Below are positions 1-7,761 of a stretch of 36,751 nucleotides of DNA, in pieces. The translations under genes were made by a program, and so were the position numbers. The stretch's first letter is position 1. Every line of letters begins with the position of its first letter. Where the stretch lies: NCBI GenBank assembly GCA_023228995.1, contig JALOAD010000033.1:1-36751 (forward strand). Direction: 5' to 3'. This DNA comes from Candidatus Muiribacterium halophilum. Its GTDB lineage: Bacteria > Muiribacteriota > Muiribacteriia > Muiribacteriales > Muiribacteriaceae. The notes below the pieces were generated by a model that made no database searches, was not told the DNA's origin, and saw nothing but the letters and a program-made list of their open reading frames with translations.

Positions 1-63
1 ATATATATAGTTATGTTCTATTATCTCTTTTAAATTAGCAATTCCAATAGGTAATTTTTTCAT
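1..63 (-). CDS. AAA-ATPase-like protein, N-terminal fragment (cut by window edge)
   Basis: Twenty-one codons are visible from an ATG at 63-61 to the left edge, beginning MKKLPIGIANLKEIIEHNY. From memory, an opening of the type 'LPIGIxxFKxLIExxYxYVDK' is typical of the abundant bacterial AAA-ATPase-like plus PD-(D/E)XK nuclease (DUF1703-type) proteins of 500-600 residues. The rest lies outside the window, so the Walker motifs cannot be checked. There is no Shine-Dalgarno sequence. Instead a TATAAT box ends 6 bases before the ATG, which suggests a leaderless start. The family call rests on about 20 residues and is only moderately secure; that a gene starts here is likely. Confidence 0.6.
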   Translation of the reverse strand, partial: MKKLPIGIANLKEIIEHNYIY

Positions 64-69
64 GAGTTA

Positions 70-98
70 ATTATAACAGATAATAAAACAAGGTTAAA
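70..98 (-). promoter_or_regulatory. Sigma-70-type promoter, probably leaderless
   Basis: On the minus strand a TTTAAC box (98-93) is followed by 17 bases and a perfect TATAAT box (75-70). The -10 ends 6 bases before the ATG of the gene at 63, so the predicted transcription start falls on or next to the start codon. The same 6-base geometry recurs upstream of 26568 and 27784. Confidence 0.55.
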
Positions 99-150
99 GG
101 GTTAGAATGTTTAAGGGGTTGTGGGTTGAAACTAATTTTGAATTTTCAAT

Positions 151-227
151 GTGGAATTAAAAGAAAGAACAGTGAAGCTGTTACAGATAAAGCGTGACAT
201 GTCACTTTGTGACATTAGTGACAAAAA
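151..227. repeat. 77-base direct repeat, copy 1 (GTGACA hairpins)
   Basis: This copy aligns without gaps to 546-622 with only a few mismatches. Both copies contain four GTGACA/TGTCAC elements in alternating orientation: a perfect GTGACATGTCAC palindrome, then TGTCAC-TTT-GTGACA, then a further GTGACA. They can form mutually exclusive hairpins. No gene is visible here; the function is unknown. Confidence 0.85.
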
Positions 228-361
228 CAAAGTCATGCCGGAATGACAGATTTAACGAGAATTCGTTAGAAAATTTTCAATTAAAACAAAGTATGAAGGA
301 TTTTCTATAAACAAAAGCAAAAAAAAATCTACTCGGTAACTTGAGTGAACGTTGCGAAGCA

Positions 362-427
362 TATAATATACGGATGTATTATAAGTGAACGAAGGTAAAG
401 AGATATTTTATATGGATGTAAAATATC
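362..427. repeat. Two tandem hairpins with shared loop TAYGGATG
   Basis: Hairpin 1 is TATAATA / loop TACGGATG / TATTATA (362-383). Hairpin 2 is GATATTTTA / loop TATGGATG / TAAAATATC (402-427). The stems are unrelated in sequence but perfectly paired, while the 8-base loops match except for one C/T change. An 18-base spacer separates them. A partial third TATACGGAT occurs near 641-649. A conserved loop on variable stems argues for selection on structure, or a mobile-repeat origin, rather than chance. Confidence 0.7.
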
Positions 428-480
428 GAATGATACCGAATGATTATTTTTTTGCGTTATTGTAATGAAAAAAATCAAAA

Positions 481-515
481 ACAGATCCCGGCTCAGAAAC
501 ATACCGGGATGACAG
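481..515. repeat. REP-like inverted repeat, left copy
   Basis: The reverse complement of this 35-base segment (core ACCGGGATGACAG) matches 3569-3603 at 32 of 35 positions. The two copies face each other across the four-gene operon 842-3436. The segment is similar in style to the widespread intergenic 'GTCATCCCGG' repeats. Confidence 0.8.
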
Positions 516-545
516 ATTTTTAATTTCCAATGTTGAATGTGGAAT

Positions 546-622
546 GTGGAATTAAAAGAAAAAACTGTGAAGCTGTGACAGATAAAGCGTGACATGTCAC
601 TTTGTGACATTAGTGACAAAAA
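546..622. repeat. 77-base direct repeat, copy 2
   Basis: This is the second gapless copy of 151-227, offset by exactly 395 bases. It keeps the nested GTGACA/TGTCAC palindromes. An apparent minus-strand reading frame across 329-619 is made entirely of these repeats and is not a believable gene. Confidence 0.85.
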
Positions 623-654
623 TAAAATAAAAATTATTTTATACGGATTTACCA

Positions 655-821
655 GTTAGCACTTCGCTTTGCTCGTTAGTAAAGACCTTCGGTCTAGTTT
701 TAACATCTTACTAAAACTCTTTAGAGTCTGCTTACTAAAAATACATAGTATTTTGCTCACTAGGATTATTTATAATCTGCTAACTAATAAATTCATTTAA
801 AAAATGAATTTATGCTCACAG
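655..821. repeat. Array of variable hairpins joined by a TGCTNACTAA linker
   Basis: Five successive units each carry a short perfect palindrome with its own sequence: AGACC/GGTCT (683-695), ACTCT/AGAGT (716-727), AAAATAC/GTATTTT (738-754), GATTAT/ATAATC (764-777) and a 12-base-pair ATAAATTCATTT stem (787-813). Between them is a recurring linker close to TGCTNACTA(A), with unit spacing of about 23-35 bases. A less regular unit precedes them. The array ends 20 bases beyond the stop codon of the HD-domain gene, so in that direction it would be transcribed as a structured 3' tail. Confidence 0.75.
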
Positions 822-841
822 TTTTTTGCTTTTATAAAAAC

Positions 842-1612
842 CTATATCTCAACTACATCTATTAATTTTTCTTCTTCACCATCAATAGAAGCATGAACTT
901 CAATATATTCTTCAATCATACTATTTTTAAGTTTATGTCTTAAAAGCTCATCAATTTGAAATATACCAGATGAATTAGCCATACTAATTTTTATACGAAT
1001 AGGTTTTTTAACACCTTTAATTATTTCAACTTCTTTAATAGCCATAGCTGATACAGAATGAATAGAAGTAGAACCAATAAGAGAAAAAGAAATTTCAGCT
1101 CTTCCCTTTTCCATATCAAGAGCATCAGCAACTCTAATAACTCCAGCTTCAATAGTCAAAGGTTTGCTTGACTCTCTATGAGTAAATATAGCATGACAAA
1201 TATCCGAAGTCATACGTGCTTTATCTTCAGGTGAATAAATGCTATCAAGATATTTTTCAGTAAATCTCGGAGCAAGTGCAGCACCAATAAGTGCATGATT
1301 ATCTCTATGCACAATCTGACCAATATCATGAAGAATAGCAGCAAGAAAAACAAGAACTTCAGCATCTTCATATTTCAACTTATGATCTTTTTCAATACCA
1401 GTAACAACTCCATGCTCATGTAACATACGAAGAATTTTTAATGCTCGATTTGTCACAATAGCTATATGTACCCTGCCATGATCTGTTAAATGCAACCTAT
1501 CAATAGCAGTAATATTAGAACAACTCCAATATGTATGTAATTCTTTATCTTCTTTTACAATATTATAAACTTTTTCAAGTTTTTCATTATTATTAAATTT
1601 TATTTTAAACAA
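842..1612 (-). CDS. HD-domain phosphohydrolase
   Basis: This 256-residue soluble protein has an HD metal-dependent phosphohydrolase core. Visible ligands are His45 and His49 (DHGRVH), the His95-Asp96 pair in ILHDIGQ, His106, His140/His145 and an Asp in VADALD (163-166). HD proteins hydrolyse phosphoester bonds in nucleotides or similar compounds; the substrate here cannot be read from sequence. The start is a TTG at 1612, immediately after the TGA of the upstream Nudix gene. An AGGAGG lies 5 bases upstream inside the last Nudix codons, and an ATG two bases earlier is in another frame that stops at once. This is the last gene of the 3436-to-842 operon, and translational coupling to the Nudix gene is likely. 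Pairing with a Nudix hydrolase suggests nucleotide clean-up, which is inference. Confidence 0.85.
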   Translation of the reverse strand: MFKIKFNNNEKLEKVYNIVKEDKELHTYWSCSNITAIDRLHLTDHGRVHIAIVTNRALKILRMLHEHGVVTGIEKDHKLKYEDAEVLVFLAAILHDIGQIVHRDNHALIGAALAPRFTEKYLDSIYSPEDKARMTSDICHAIFTHRESSKPLTIEAGVIRVADALDMEKGRAEISFSLIGSTSIHSVSAMAIKEVEIIKGVKKPIRIKISMANSSGIFQIDELLRHKLKNSMIEEYIEVHASIDGEEEKLIDVVEI

Positions 1613-2026
1613 TCATGCCTCCTGGCAATTTCCGCAATGAAGCTTTATTAAATTTTTGGCAATAGATATATCAGCCGGAGAAAGATCATGATTAAGAAGC
1701 TCTTCAGGAGAAACCCATTTTATATCACTATGTACTATAGGAATAAATTCTCCATCAATATGTTCTGAATAATAAGCTACAAGTTCAATTACACCAGATT
1801 CATACTCATAAAAACTTTTATCAAAAAAATTATGAGTCTTTGTCAAAATAGAAAATTCTTCTTCAAGCTCACGCTCAAGACATTTTTCTAAAGTTTCACC
1901 TGGAATAAGTTTTCCACCAGGAAATTCCCATTTACCTTCATGTGATTGACCATTTTTTCTTTTCGCTATAAGAAATTTACCATTTTTTTCCATAATTGCA
2001 GCAGCAACTGTTTTTACATTTTTCAT
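1613..2026 (-). CDS. MutT-like Nudix hydrolase
   Basis: A 137-residue Nudix-fold pyrophosphohydrolase, full length for the family. The Nudix box runs over residues 38-60: G38, G43-E44, then R52-E53-L54 and E56. The usual Gly after the EExG core is Ser59. WEFPGGK (33-39) precedes the box, as in MutT/8-oxo-dGTP diphosphatases, so oxidised (deoxy)nucleotide triphosphate is the likeliest substrate. The box Glu residues that bind Mg2+ are intact. The ATG (2026-2024) overlaps the TGA of the upstream gene as ATGA, and its own stop touches the TTG start of the HD gene, so the operon is tightly coupled. The Gly-to-Ser change could alter the loop but not the metal site. Confidence 0.88.
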   Translation of the reverse strand: MKNVKTVAAAIMEKNGKFLIAKRKNGQSHEGKWEFPGGKLIPGETLEKCLERELEEEFSILTKTHNFFDKSFYEYESGVIELVAYYSEHIDGEFIPIVHSDIKWVSPEELLNHDLSPADISIAKNLIKLHCGNCQEA

Positions 2027-2304
2027 ACACTCTCCATTATCTTCCTAAAGTATTTCTCCCAGTCCGTATAACTCCCTTTATTTATCCAAAGTTTAGCTGA
2101 AGAAGAATTCAAACTTCCTTTTAAAGCATAAAACCCAGGATAATCGATTTTGAAATAAGGTTTTTCAAAATCTTCTCTTATTGTTTTTTTGTGATTATCA
2201 GGAAATGACATAACGAATTGTTTTGAAATATCAAAATCAAAAACAACTTTGAATTTAATCGATCCATCTTTGCAATCATCAAGTCTTATAACTTCTTTAA
2301 TCAT
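2023..2304 (-). CDS. Small conserved-looking protein of unknown function
   Basis: A 93-residue protein with no signal peptide or membrane segment. I do not recognise a family. It is mixed in charge, with aromatic residues in the second half (PYFKIDYPGFYALKG). It lies between the class-V aminotransferase (whose stop overlaps its ATG by 8 bases) and the Nudix gene (ATGA overlap). This placement makes it very probably a translated, co-expressed gene rather than a chance frame. The overlaps are the main evidence. Comparison with the same operon in relatives would show whether it travels with the aminotransferase. Confidence 0.7.
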   Translation of the reverse strand: MIKEVIRLDDCKDGSIKFKVVFDFDISKQFVMSFPDNHKKTIREDFEKPYFKIDYPGFYALKGSLNSSSAKLWINKGSYTDWEKYFRKIMESV

Positions 2305-3436
2305 TCATCTTTACTCCAGAGATCTTATTAACAGCTGAAATCAGTTGCGAAATTTCTCCAACCTCATTAAACCATGATAAAGATAATCTTACAAGTCCAT
2401 TTTCAAAAGTCCCAAATTTCTTGTGAATTTCTGGAGAACAATGTAACCCGCTCCTTGTAATGATTTCAAACGATTCATAAAGAATATCTGATAAATCCTC
2501 AGAAGTGTAATTATCCATTGAAAATGAGAAGACTCCAGCGTTTTTGTCTGCCGGTGCAGAATATATTTTAACATTAGAATTTTGTGATAATTCATCAAAA
2601 AGTATTTTAAGCAATTTTTGTTTTTTACTTTCTATATTTTTAATACCAATATTTTGAATAAACTCAATACCACTACCAATAGAAATAATTCCAGGAATAT
2701 TTTTCGTCCCAGCTTCATATCGCAAAGGAAGACGCTTAGGCATTTTTTTTAATTCACTCAAAACACCAGTTCCGCCAGTTTTATAAAGTTTAAGTTCAAT
2801 ATTATCAGGAATATAAATAAAACCAGAACCACTAATTCCAAAAAGACTTTTATGACCGGCAAAAACCCAGAAAGCCTTATTATACTTACCAATATCAAGC
2901 ACAACACAACCACCAGCCTGAGAAGCATCAAAAATAGGAATAATCGAGTTTTTAATACAATTATTATATATTTTATCAAAATCCTGAATAGCACCCGAAA
3001 CATTAGAAGCAATGCTCATAATAAGAATTTTCGTATTATGCAAAATTTTTTTTTCAATACTATTTATATCAATAAAACCAAAATCATCACAATCAATAAA
3101 AGTAATTTTATTATTTGAAGAAAGCATATAAAGAGGTCTTAAAACAGAATTATGTTCAGTAACAGAAGTTAAAATATGACAATCTTTTATATCAAGACCA
3201 AATAAAATAGAATTAATACCTTCCGTTGCACCTGAATTAAATACAATATTATTAGAATTTTGAATATTAAAAAATTCCTTAACTTTATTTCTAGCCCAAC
3301 TCACACTTTTTACAGAATCAAAAACCCTACCATATCGCTCCTCTTCCTGAGGAATATTACAAATACAATTATAAACAGAATTAGCAACAATATCAGGCTT
3401 CGGCCAAGTAGTCGCAGCATTATTCAAATAAATCAT
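2297..3436 (-). CDS. Class-V aminotransferase / cysteine desulfurase family protein
   Basis: A 379-residue PLP enzyme of the NifS/SufS superfamily, full length. Visible landmarks: LNNAATTWPKP at the N-terminus, SGATEGIN (68-75), His95 in TEHNS, Asp170 in FDASQAGG (pairs with the PLP ring), Lys196 in AGHKSLFG (Schiff base) and Cys333 in RSGLHCSPEIH, the position of the catalytic Cys in the small desulfurase-like subgroup. The expected reaction is sulfur or selenium removal from cysteine or selenocysteine to give alanine, handing the sulfur on as a persulfide. No iron-sulfur scaffold gene is adjacent, so the acceptor is unknown. It is the first gene of a four-gene operon, with a GGGG-type ribosome site (TTAGGGG) and a clear promoter upstream. 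Confidence 0.88.
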   Translation of the reverse strand: MIYLNNAATTWPKPDIVANSVYNCICNIPQEEERYGRVFDSVKSVSWARNKVKEFFNIQNSNNIVFNSGATEGINSILFGLDIKDCHILTSVTEHNSVLRPLYMLSSNNKITFIDCDDFGFIDINSIEKKILHNTKILIMSIASNVSGAIQDFDKIYNNCIKNSIIPIFDASQAGGCVVLDIGKYNKAFWVFAGHKSLFGISGSGFIYIPDNIELKLYKTGGTGVLSELKKMPKRLPLRYEAGTKNIPGIISIGSGIEFIQNIGIKNIESKKQKLLKILFDELSQNSNVKIYSAPADKNAGVFSFSMDNYTSEDLSDILYESFEIITRSGLHCSPEIHKKFGTFENGLVRLSLSWFNEVGEISQLISAVNKISGVKMND

Positions 3437-3459
3437 AAAAACCCCTAATTGAACCCATA

Positions 3460-3488
3460 ATTAGAACAATTCTGTAATGATATGACAA
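3460..3488 (-). promoter_or_regulatory. Promoter of the aminotransferase-Nudix-HD operon
   Basis: Minus-strand TTGTCA (3488-3483), 17 bases, then TCTAAT (3465-3460). It lies 24 bases upstream of the ATG at 3436, with the AGGGG ribosome site between. Confidence 0.55.
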
Positions 3489-3568
3489 AATCGTTAATTA
3501 TTACAAATAAAACTATAATTTTTGATTAAAAATTAATTCCTTTTATTAAATAAAAAAAAATCAATATT

Positions 3569-3603
3569 CTGTCATCCCGGTATGTTTCTTAGCCGAGATC
3601 TGA
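3569..3603. repeat. REP-like inverted repeat, right copy
   Basis: This 35-base repeat carries GTCATCCCGGTATG and matches the reverse complement of 481-515 at 32 of 35 positions. About 20 bases on, ATTCCCATGAACTTGGGAAT forms a further small hairpin of the same general style. Confidence 0.8.
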
Positions 3604-4042
3604 TTTTATTTTTAGTTCTGCTATTCCCATGAACTTGGGAATCCATACAAAAAATCACATCAATATAATTTTTCTTATTATACAGTTGTTGCAGAATTTG
3701 CAACAACTTCTTCTTGTTGTAATTCGCCATATGTAAATACATTTTCTATCTTAAAAATGATAAATTGCTTACCTCATTTACTCATATTTCAACATCCTCA
3801 ATCTCGTCGATTATAGCATGAATACACAAACACTGTTTATTAATTTTATCACTCTGATTTAATTAAATCAAACATCGCAATATATAAAATTTGTCCAATA
3901 ATAAAACAGTTCTGCATTATTTAATATTCACCATTTCACCATTCACTCTTTCGCAGATTCTTTTTATTTGCTTTTTATTTGTAAAAAAGTTATTTTATTT
4001 AGTTAAATATAATAAAATAAAAATAAACAATCAGGAGATAGT

Positions 4043-5149
4043 ATGAAAATCAAAAATCAAGAATATCTAGAAAAACTAAAAAAAATTCCTCAGTTTCCAC
4101 TTCATATACATTGGGACGGATCAATACCAGCAGATGAAGTATGGAATCTTTCACAAAAAAAAGGTTTAAAATTAAAATATCCAGAACTAGATCGCGAAAG
4201 AAATAAAATCAATTACAAAGATGAACAAAGCCAGATTATAAATTCAAAAGAAAAGTTAAAAACCTTTTTCATGGATCTTAATACATATCATATAATCGAT
4301 GTATTTTCTATTCCAGTTGGATTTATGCAAACAAAAGAAGATCTTATAGAAATGGCAAAAGCTCATTGTAGATATCTCAAAGCCCATAATATTCCTTATG
4401 CTGAAACAAGATTTGCACCTCAATATCATACTTTTGAAGGTTTAACTATGGATAAGGTAATTGGTTATTCACTTGAAGGTTTTGAAGCTGGTAAAGAAGA
4501 AACTGGAGTTGATGCAAGACTTATAATATCAATGGGAAGAGAATCTGAACCTGAAACTACTATAAAAGTTGTAAAAACAGCTTTGAATTTTCAAAATCAA
4601 ATAGTTGGTATTGACCTTGCAACAGAAGAAAGAGGTAATCCTCCTGAAAAACATTATGAAGCTTTTAAATTAACTTTTGACACTCCTATTAAAAGAACTG
4701 TTCATGCTGGTGAAATGTGTTCAGAAGAAGAAAATCTAAAAAACATTTACACTTCAATAACTAAATTAAAAGCAAATGCTGTTGGACATGCAATTCCTCT
4801 TATTAAAAGATATTATGACGGAAATGATTTATGGCAACTTATGAAAGAAAACAATGTAAGATTAGAAGCAAATCCTATAAGTAATCATTTCTTATTTGAT
4901 TATGCAATTACTTATCATAATCTTGATGTATTGGTAAATGAAGGCTTACTTGTAACTGTTAATCCAGATGACCCTGCAATGTGGCCTTATGGAGATATGG
5001 TATATTTACTATATTTTCTTGGTGAATTATATGGTAATAAATTCCTTGAAACAGTAACAAAAAATGCTGTTACTGCTAGCTGGGGACTTGATAAATTCCA
5101 AAAACAAAATTATATTGAAAAAATTGAAAAAGCTTTTAAAGAATTATAA
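4043..5149 (+). CDS. Adenosine deaminase-family amidohydrolase
   Basis: A 368-residue metal-dependent deaminase of the adenosine/AMP/adenine deaminase superfamily. Metal and catalytic residues are all visible: His21 and His23 in HIHWDGS, His221 and Glu224 in VHAGE, His249 in GHAIPL, and Asp309-Asp310 in NPDDPAMW. The expected reaction is hydrolytic deamination of a purine (adenosine to inosine, or a related base or nucleoside). Adenine-specific and adenosine-specific members cannot be separated by eye, so no symbol is given. It is a cytoplasmic, single-gene transcription unit: a GGAGA ribosome site sits 6 bases before the ATG and a terminator hairpin follows at 5172-5202. It converges on hydF. 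Confidence 0.88.
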   Translation: MKIKNQEYLEKLKKIPQFPLHIHWDGSIPADEVWNLSQKKGLKLKYPELDRERNKINYKDEQSQIINSKEKLKTFFMDLNTYHIIDVFSIPVGFMQTKEDLIEMAKAHCRYLKAHNIPYAETRFAPQYHTFEGLTMDKVIGYSLEGFEAGKEETGVDARLIISMGRESEPETTIKVVKTALNFQNQIVGIDLATEERGNPPEKHYEAFKLTFDTPIKRTVHAGEMCSEEENLKNIYTSITKLKANAVGHAIPLIKRYYDGNDLWQLMKENNVRLEANPISNHFLFDYAITYHNLDVLVNEGLLVTVNPDDPAMWPYGDMVYLLYFLGELYGNKFLETVTKNAVTASWGLDKFQKQNYIEKIEKAFKEL

Positions 5150-5171
5150 GAATAGCCCTTTTAAATACATT

Positions 5172-5202
5172 AAAACCATCTGTATATCAGGTGGTTTTTT
5201 TA
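5172..5202 (+). terminator. Rho-independent terminator of the deaminase gene
   Basis: AAAACCATCTG / CAGGTGGTTTT stem (one mismatch) followed by a run of T residues. Its right arm lies inside the last codons and stop of convergent hydF (KKTT plus TGA at 5189-5187), so the terminator and the hydF C-terminus share bases. Confidence 0.75.
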
Positions 5203-6416
5203 TATATTGACATAGCATCAGGAAATGGTTTTAAAGCTCTATCCAAAATATTATGCATATAAGCAATTATCATACCGTAATTTACAATAGGAATACTATT
5301 TTCTTCTGAATATCTCAATCGATATAACATTTCTCTCCTATTTATCATACAAGCACCACAATGAACTGCTAAACTATATTTTGACATATCTTCCGGAAAA
5401 TTTGACCCAGCATAATGTTCAAAAATAAGATCTTTTCCAGTATTTTCTCTTAACCATTTTGGGATTTTAACTTTACCTATATCATCTTCTTGTGAATGAT
5501 GAGTACAAGCTTCTGCCATAAGAATTTTATCACCATCTTTTAAATTTTTAATTCTATTTATACCTCGCATAAATATTTCAAGATCACCTTTATATCTTGC
5601 AAATAAAATAGAAAAAGAAGTCATACTAACTTCTTTTGGAGTTAATTGTCCAACTTTTTGAAATTCTTGTGAATCTGTAATAACTAATTTTGGATTACCA
5701 AGAGTTTTAAAAGCATGTGCAAGTTCAGTATCTTTTACAACAACACTTATTGAATTATTATCCAAAATATCTCTTATTGTTTGAACTTGTGGAAGTATTA
5801 ATCTTCCTTTAGGAGCAGCAGAGTCAATAGGACACACAAGGAATATTACATCACCGGGAGTAATTAAATCACCAAGAATAGTAGGTGCAATCCAATCTCT
5901 TTGATTATTTTTAATAATAATTTGTTTAAGCTCTTCAATTCCTTGTATTTTAAAAGCACTTACACAACTCACAGGAACAGATAAACTAGCACTTAATTTA
6001 TCAACTTGATTATTTGATATATTTTTTAAATCAATTTTATTAATAACAAGCACAACGGGAATTTGTCTTTTTCTAACATCAGCAATAAATTCTTTTTCAA
6101 AATCAAGATTATTTTTTAAAACCAAATCTGCACTTACAACAATTAATACAAAATCACATTTATTTAAAACTTGACGACTTTTTTTTACCCTCATATCACC
6201 AAGTTCGCCACTATCATCAATACCAGCAGTATCAATTAAAGAAACCGAACCAATAGGTAATATTTCCATAGCTTTATAAACAGGATCTGTTGTAGTACCA
6301 GCAACATCCGATACAAGCGCTATATTTTGATTCGTTAAAGCATTTATAAGACTTGATTTACCAGCATTTCTTCGGCCAAAAATCCCTAATTGCATTCTAT
6401 TACCTTTAGTACTCAT
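5187..6416 (-). CDS. hydF: [FeFe]-hydrogenase maturation GTPase HydF
   Basis: A 409-residue protein, the normal HydF length. The N-terminal GTPase shows the P-loop GRRNAGKSS (14-22), AGTTTDPV (39-46), DTAGIDD (62-68) and NKIDL (126-130). The C-terminal iron-sulfur domain shows C304-x-H306 and H352-C353-x-x-C356, the diagnostic HydF cluster ligands. HydF is the scaffold on which HydE and HydG build the diiron subcluster before transfer to the hydrogenase, so the organism makes an [FeFe]-hydrogenase and is probably a fermentative anaerobe. Neither hydE, hydG nor a hydrogenase gene lies in this window. The ribosome site AAGGAG precedes the ATG. The 3' end overlaps the convergent deaminase terminator. 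Confidence 0.95.
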   Translation of the reverse strand: MSTKGNRMQLGIFGRRNAGKSSLINALTNQNIALVSDVAGTTTDPVYKAMEILPIGSVSLIDTAGIDDSGELGDMRVKKSRQVLNKCDFVLIVVSADLVLKNNLDFEKEFIADVRKRQIPVVLVINKIDLKNISNNQVDKLSASLSVPVSCVSAFKIQGIEELKQIIIKNNQRDWIAPTILGDLITPGDVIFLVCPIDSAAPKGRLILPQVQTIRDILDNNSISVVVKDTELAHAFKTLGNPKLVITDSQEFQKVGQLTPKEVSMTSFSILFARYKGDLEIFMRGINRIKNLKDGDKILMAEACTHHSQEDDIGKVKIPKWLRENTGKDLIFEHYAGSNFPEDMSKYSLAVHCGACMINRREMLYRLRYSEENSIPIVNYGMIIAYMHNILDRALKPFPDAMSIYKKTT

Positions 6417-6455
6417 TTAAAAAACTCCTTAATAAAGTAAAAACAATCAAATCTA

Positions 6456-7691
6456 TTATTTACTCCAAATTAAAAAATTATCACCTGAAATTTCAAGTTT
6501 CCAATCATTGTCAGCATTCCAATTTCCCCAACCAATTTTTACAGCAATTTTATTATCAATTATCGCTATATATTGACTATTATCTGCTTCAACTATATTA
6601 ACAGAACTTTGATCATTTAGTTTATTTTTCTTTCTAATTTCAATCATTTTGCTAATTTTTTCAGTATAATTTTTTCCCCAATCAAATAAATGAACCCAAT
6701 AAACGCATGGAATACCAGGATGAGTCATTATATATGCATATCCAGCCAATATTTTATCTGACGGAAATGGCCAATGAGATTGTCCAGAAGTTCTTCCATC
6801 ACGCTTAATTTTTGAAGGACCTGTATCGTGATTATCAATAAAAGTTACAGCTTTTTTGGGCCACCAACCAATTAATCCAGAAGGTTTTCCCTGATTATCT
6901 TTAAGTTTGTAAAATGCATTATTATTAAAAGCATATTGTAATAAACCTTTTGTAGTAAAATCAAAACCTCTTGAACTTCCTTCAGTCCTATCAATCCAAT
7001 TAATTATTTCCTGCCTATTATCATCAGAATTATTAATATCAAGATCTACCCAATATTCACCAACAGAAAATTCATTATTCGAATATCTATTATAATATTC
7101 AATATATTTCCCATCAAATCCTTTTACATAATCATATCTAAAACCAGATATTCCAATATGTGATTTCATATATTTAAGCCAATCGACAATATCATCTCTC
7201 ACCTGACCATTTGAATGATCAATATCTCTTCCAGCATGAAAACCATCTCCAGAATCATAATTACCAGAACCATGAACCCATTCATCATTACATACAACTG
7301 CTTCAGGACCCCATTTTGGATTTGTAAAATCAGCCCAATCATAAGTGCCCACTCTATGATTAATTACAATATCTGCCAGAACTTTTATATTTTTGCTATT
7401 AAACTCTTTAACCAAATCACTTAATTCCCTTCTTGTACCATAAGCTGAATTAAATTCATAGTATTCATTAGGAAGATAACCTTCTTTTGCAGCAGATTTT
7501 GACATAGGCGGAATCCATACATAATCAATATCCATCTTTTTGATATTATCAGATTTTTCTTTAAGAATATTCCACCAATCATAATCAGAACTTTCCCAAT
7601 GAAAACCCTGCAACATAACAGAATAATCCTTTGAAAGCGAAGTTATTACACATAATATTATAATAAATAATACAATTGAAGTTTTTTTCAT
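6456..7691 (-). CDS. Secreted GH13 alpha-amylase
   Basis: A 411-residue glycoside hydrolase family 13 protein. It has an N-terminal Sec signal peptide of about 20 residues (MKKT, then a hydrophobic stretch). The motif order is QGFHWES (28-34), DIVINHR (107-113), GFRYDYVKG (183-191) with nucleophile Asp187, GEYW (211-214) with acid/base Glu212, and FIDNHD (284-289) with Asp289. This is a full catalytic set. The QGFHW opening and compact length resemble the plant/archaeal-type alpha-amylases more than the large Bacillus type. It should hydrolyse internal alpha-1,4-glucan bonds outside the cytoplasm or in the periplasm. It has its own promoter at 7712-7741 and an AGGGGG ribosome site. Confidence 0.9.
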   Translation of the reverse strand: MKKTSIVLFIIILCVITSLSKDYSVMLQGFHWESSDYDWWNILKEKSDNIKKMDIDYVWIPPMSKSAAKEGYLPNEYYEFNSAYGTRRELSDLVKEFNSKNIKVLADIVINHRVGTYDWADFTNPKWGPEAVVCNDEWVHGSGNYDSGDGFHAGRDIDHSNGQVRDDIVDWLKYMKSHIGISGFRYDYVKGFDGKYIEYYNRYSNNEFSVGEYWVDLDINNSDDNRQEIINWIDRTEGSSRGFDFTTKGLLQYAFNNNAFYKLKDNQGKPSGLIGWWPKKAVTFIDNHDTGPSKIKRDGRTSGQSHWPFPSDKILAGYAYIMTHPGIPCVYWVHLFDWGKNYTEKISKMIEIRKKNKLNDQSSVNIVEADNSQYIAIIDNKIAVKIGWGNWNADNDWKLEISGDNFLIWSK

Positions 7692-7711
7692 AAATTCCCC
7701 CTGTTTGTAAA

Positions 7712-7741
7712 ATTATAGAAGATAAAGTAAGATTTATGCAA
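7712..7741 (-). promoter_or_regulatory. Promoter of the amylase gene
   Basis: Minus-strand TTGCAT (7741-7736), 18 bases, then a perfect TATAAT (7717-7712). It lies 20 bases before the amylase ATG, with the AGGGGG ribosome site between. Confidence 0.6.
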
Positions 7742-7761
7742 CAACTATTTATGAGGATAAA

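Larger units (their letters stand above)
3449..4042. other. 594-base gene-free divergent region
   Basis: The region between the divergent operon at 3436 and the deaminase gene at 4043 holds no credible gene. It contains the promoter at 3460-3488, the REP-like copy at 3569-3603 and a TTCCCA/TGGGAA hairpin near 3625-3641. It also has a perfect 9-base-pair GTTGTTGCA/TGCAACAAC hairpin with loop GAATT (3685-3707), and a TATAAT box at 4008-4013 upstream of the deaminase gene. I could not assign a good -35 to that box. Confidence 0.7.

Noticed and set aside
329-619. Minus-strand frame of 96 codons
   Set aside because: It runs through the GTGACA direct repeat, the REP-like repeat and both TAYGGATG hairpins; there is no ribosome site and the composition is not protein-like.
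655-821. CRISPR array or integron attC sites
   Set aside because: The units are palindromes of differing sequence with a short linker, not identical repeats with unique spacers, and no cas or integrase gene is present.
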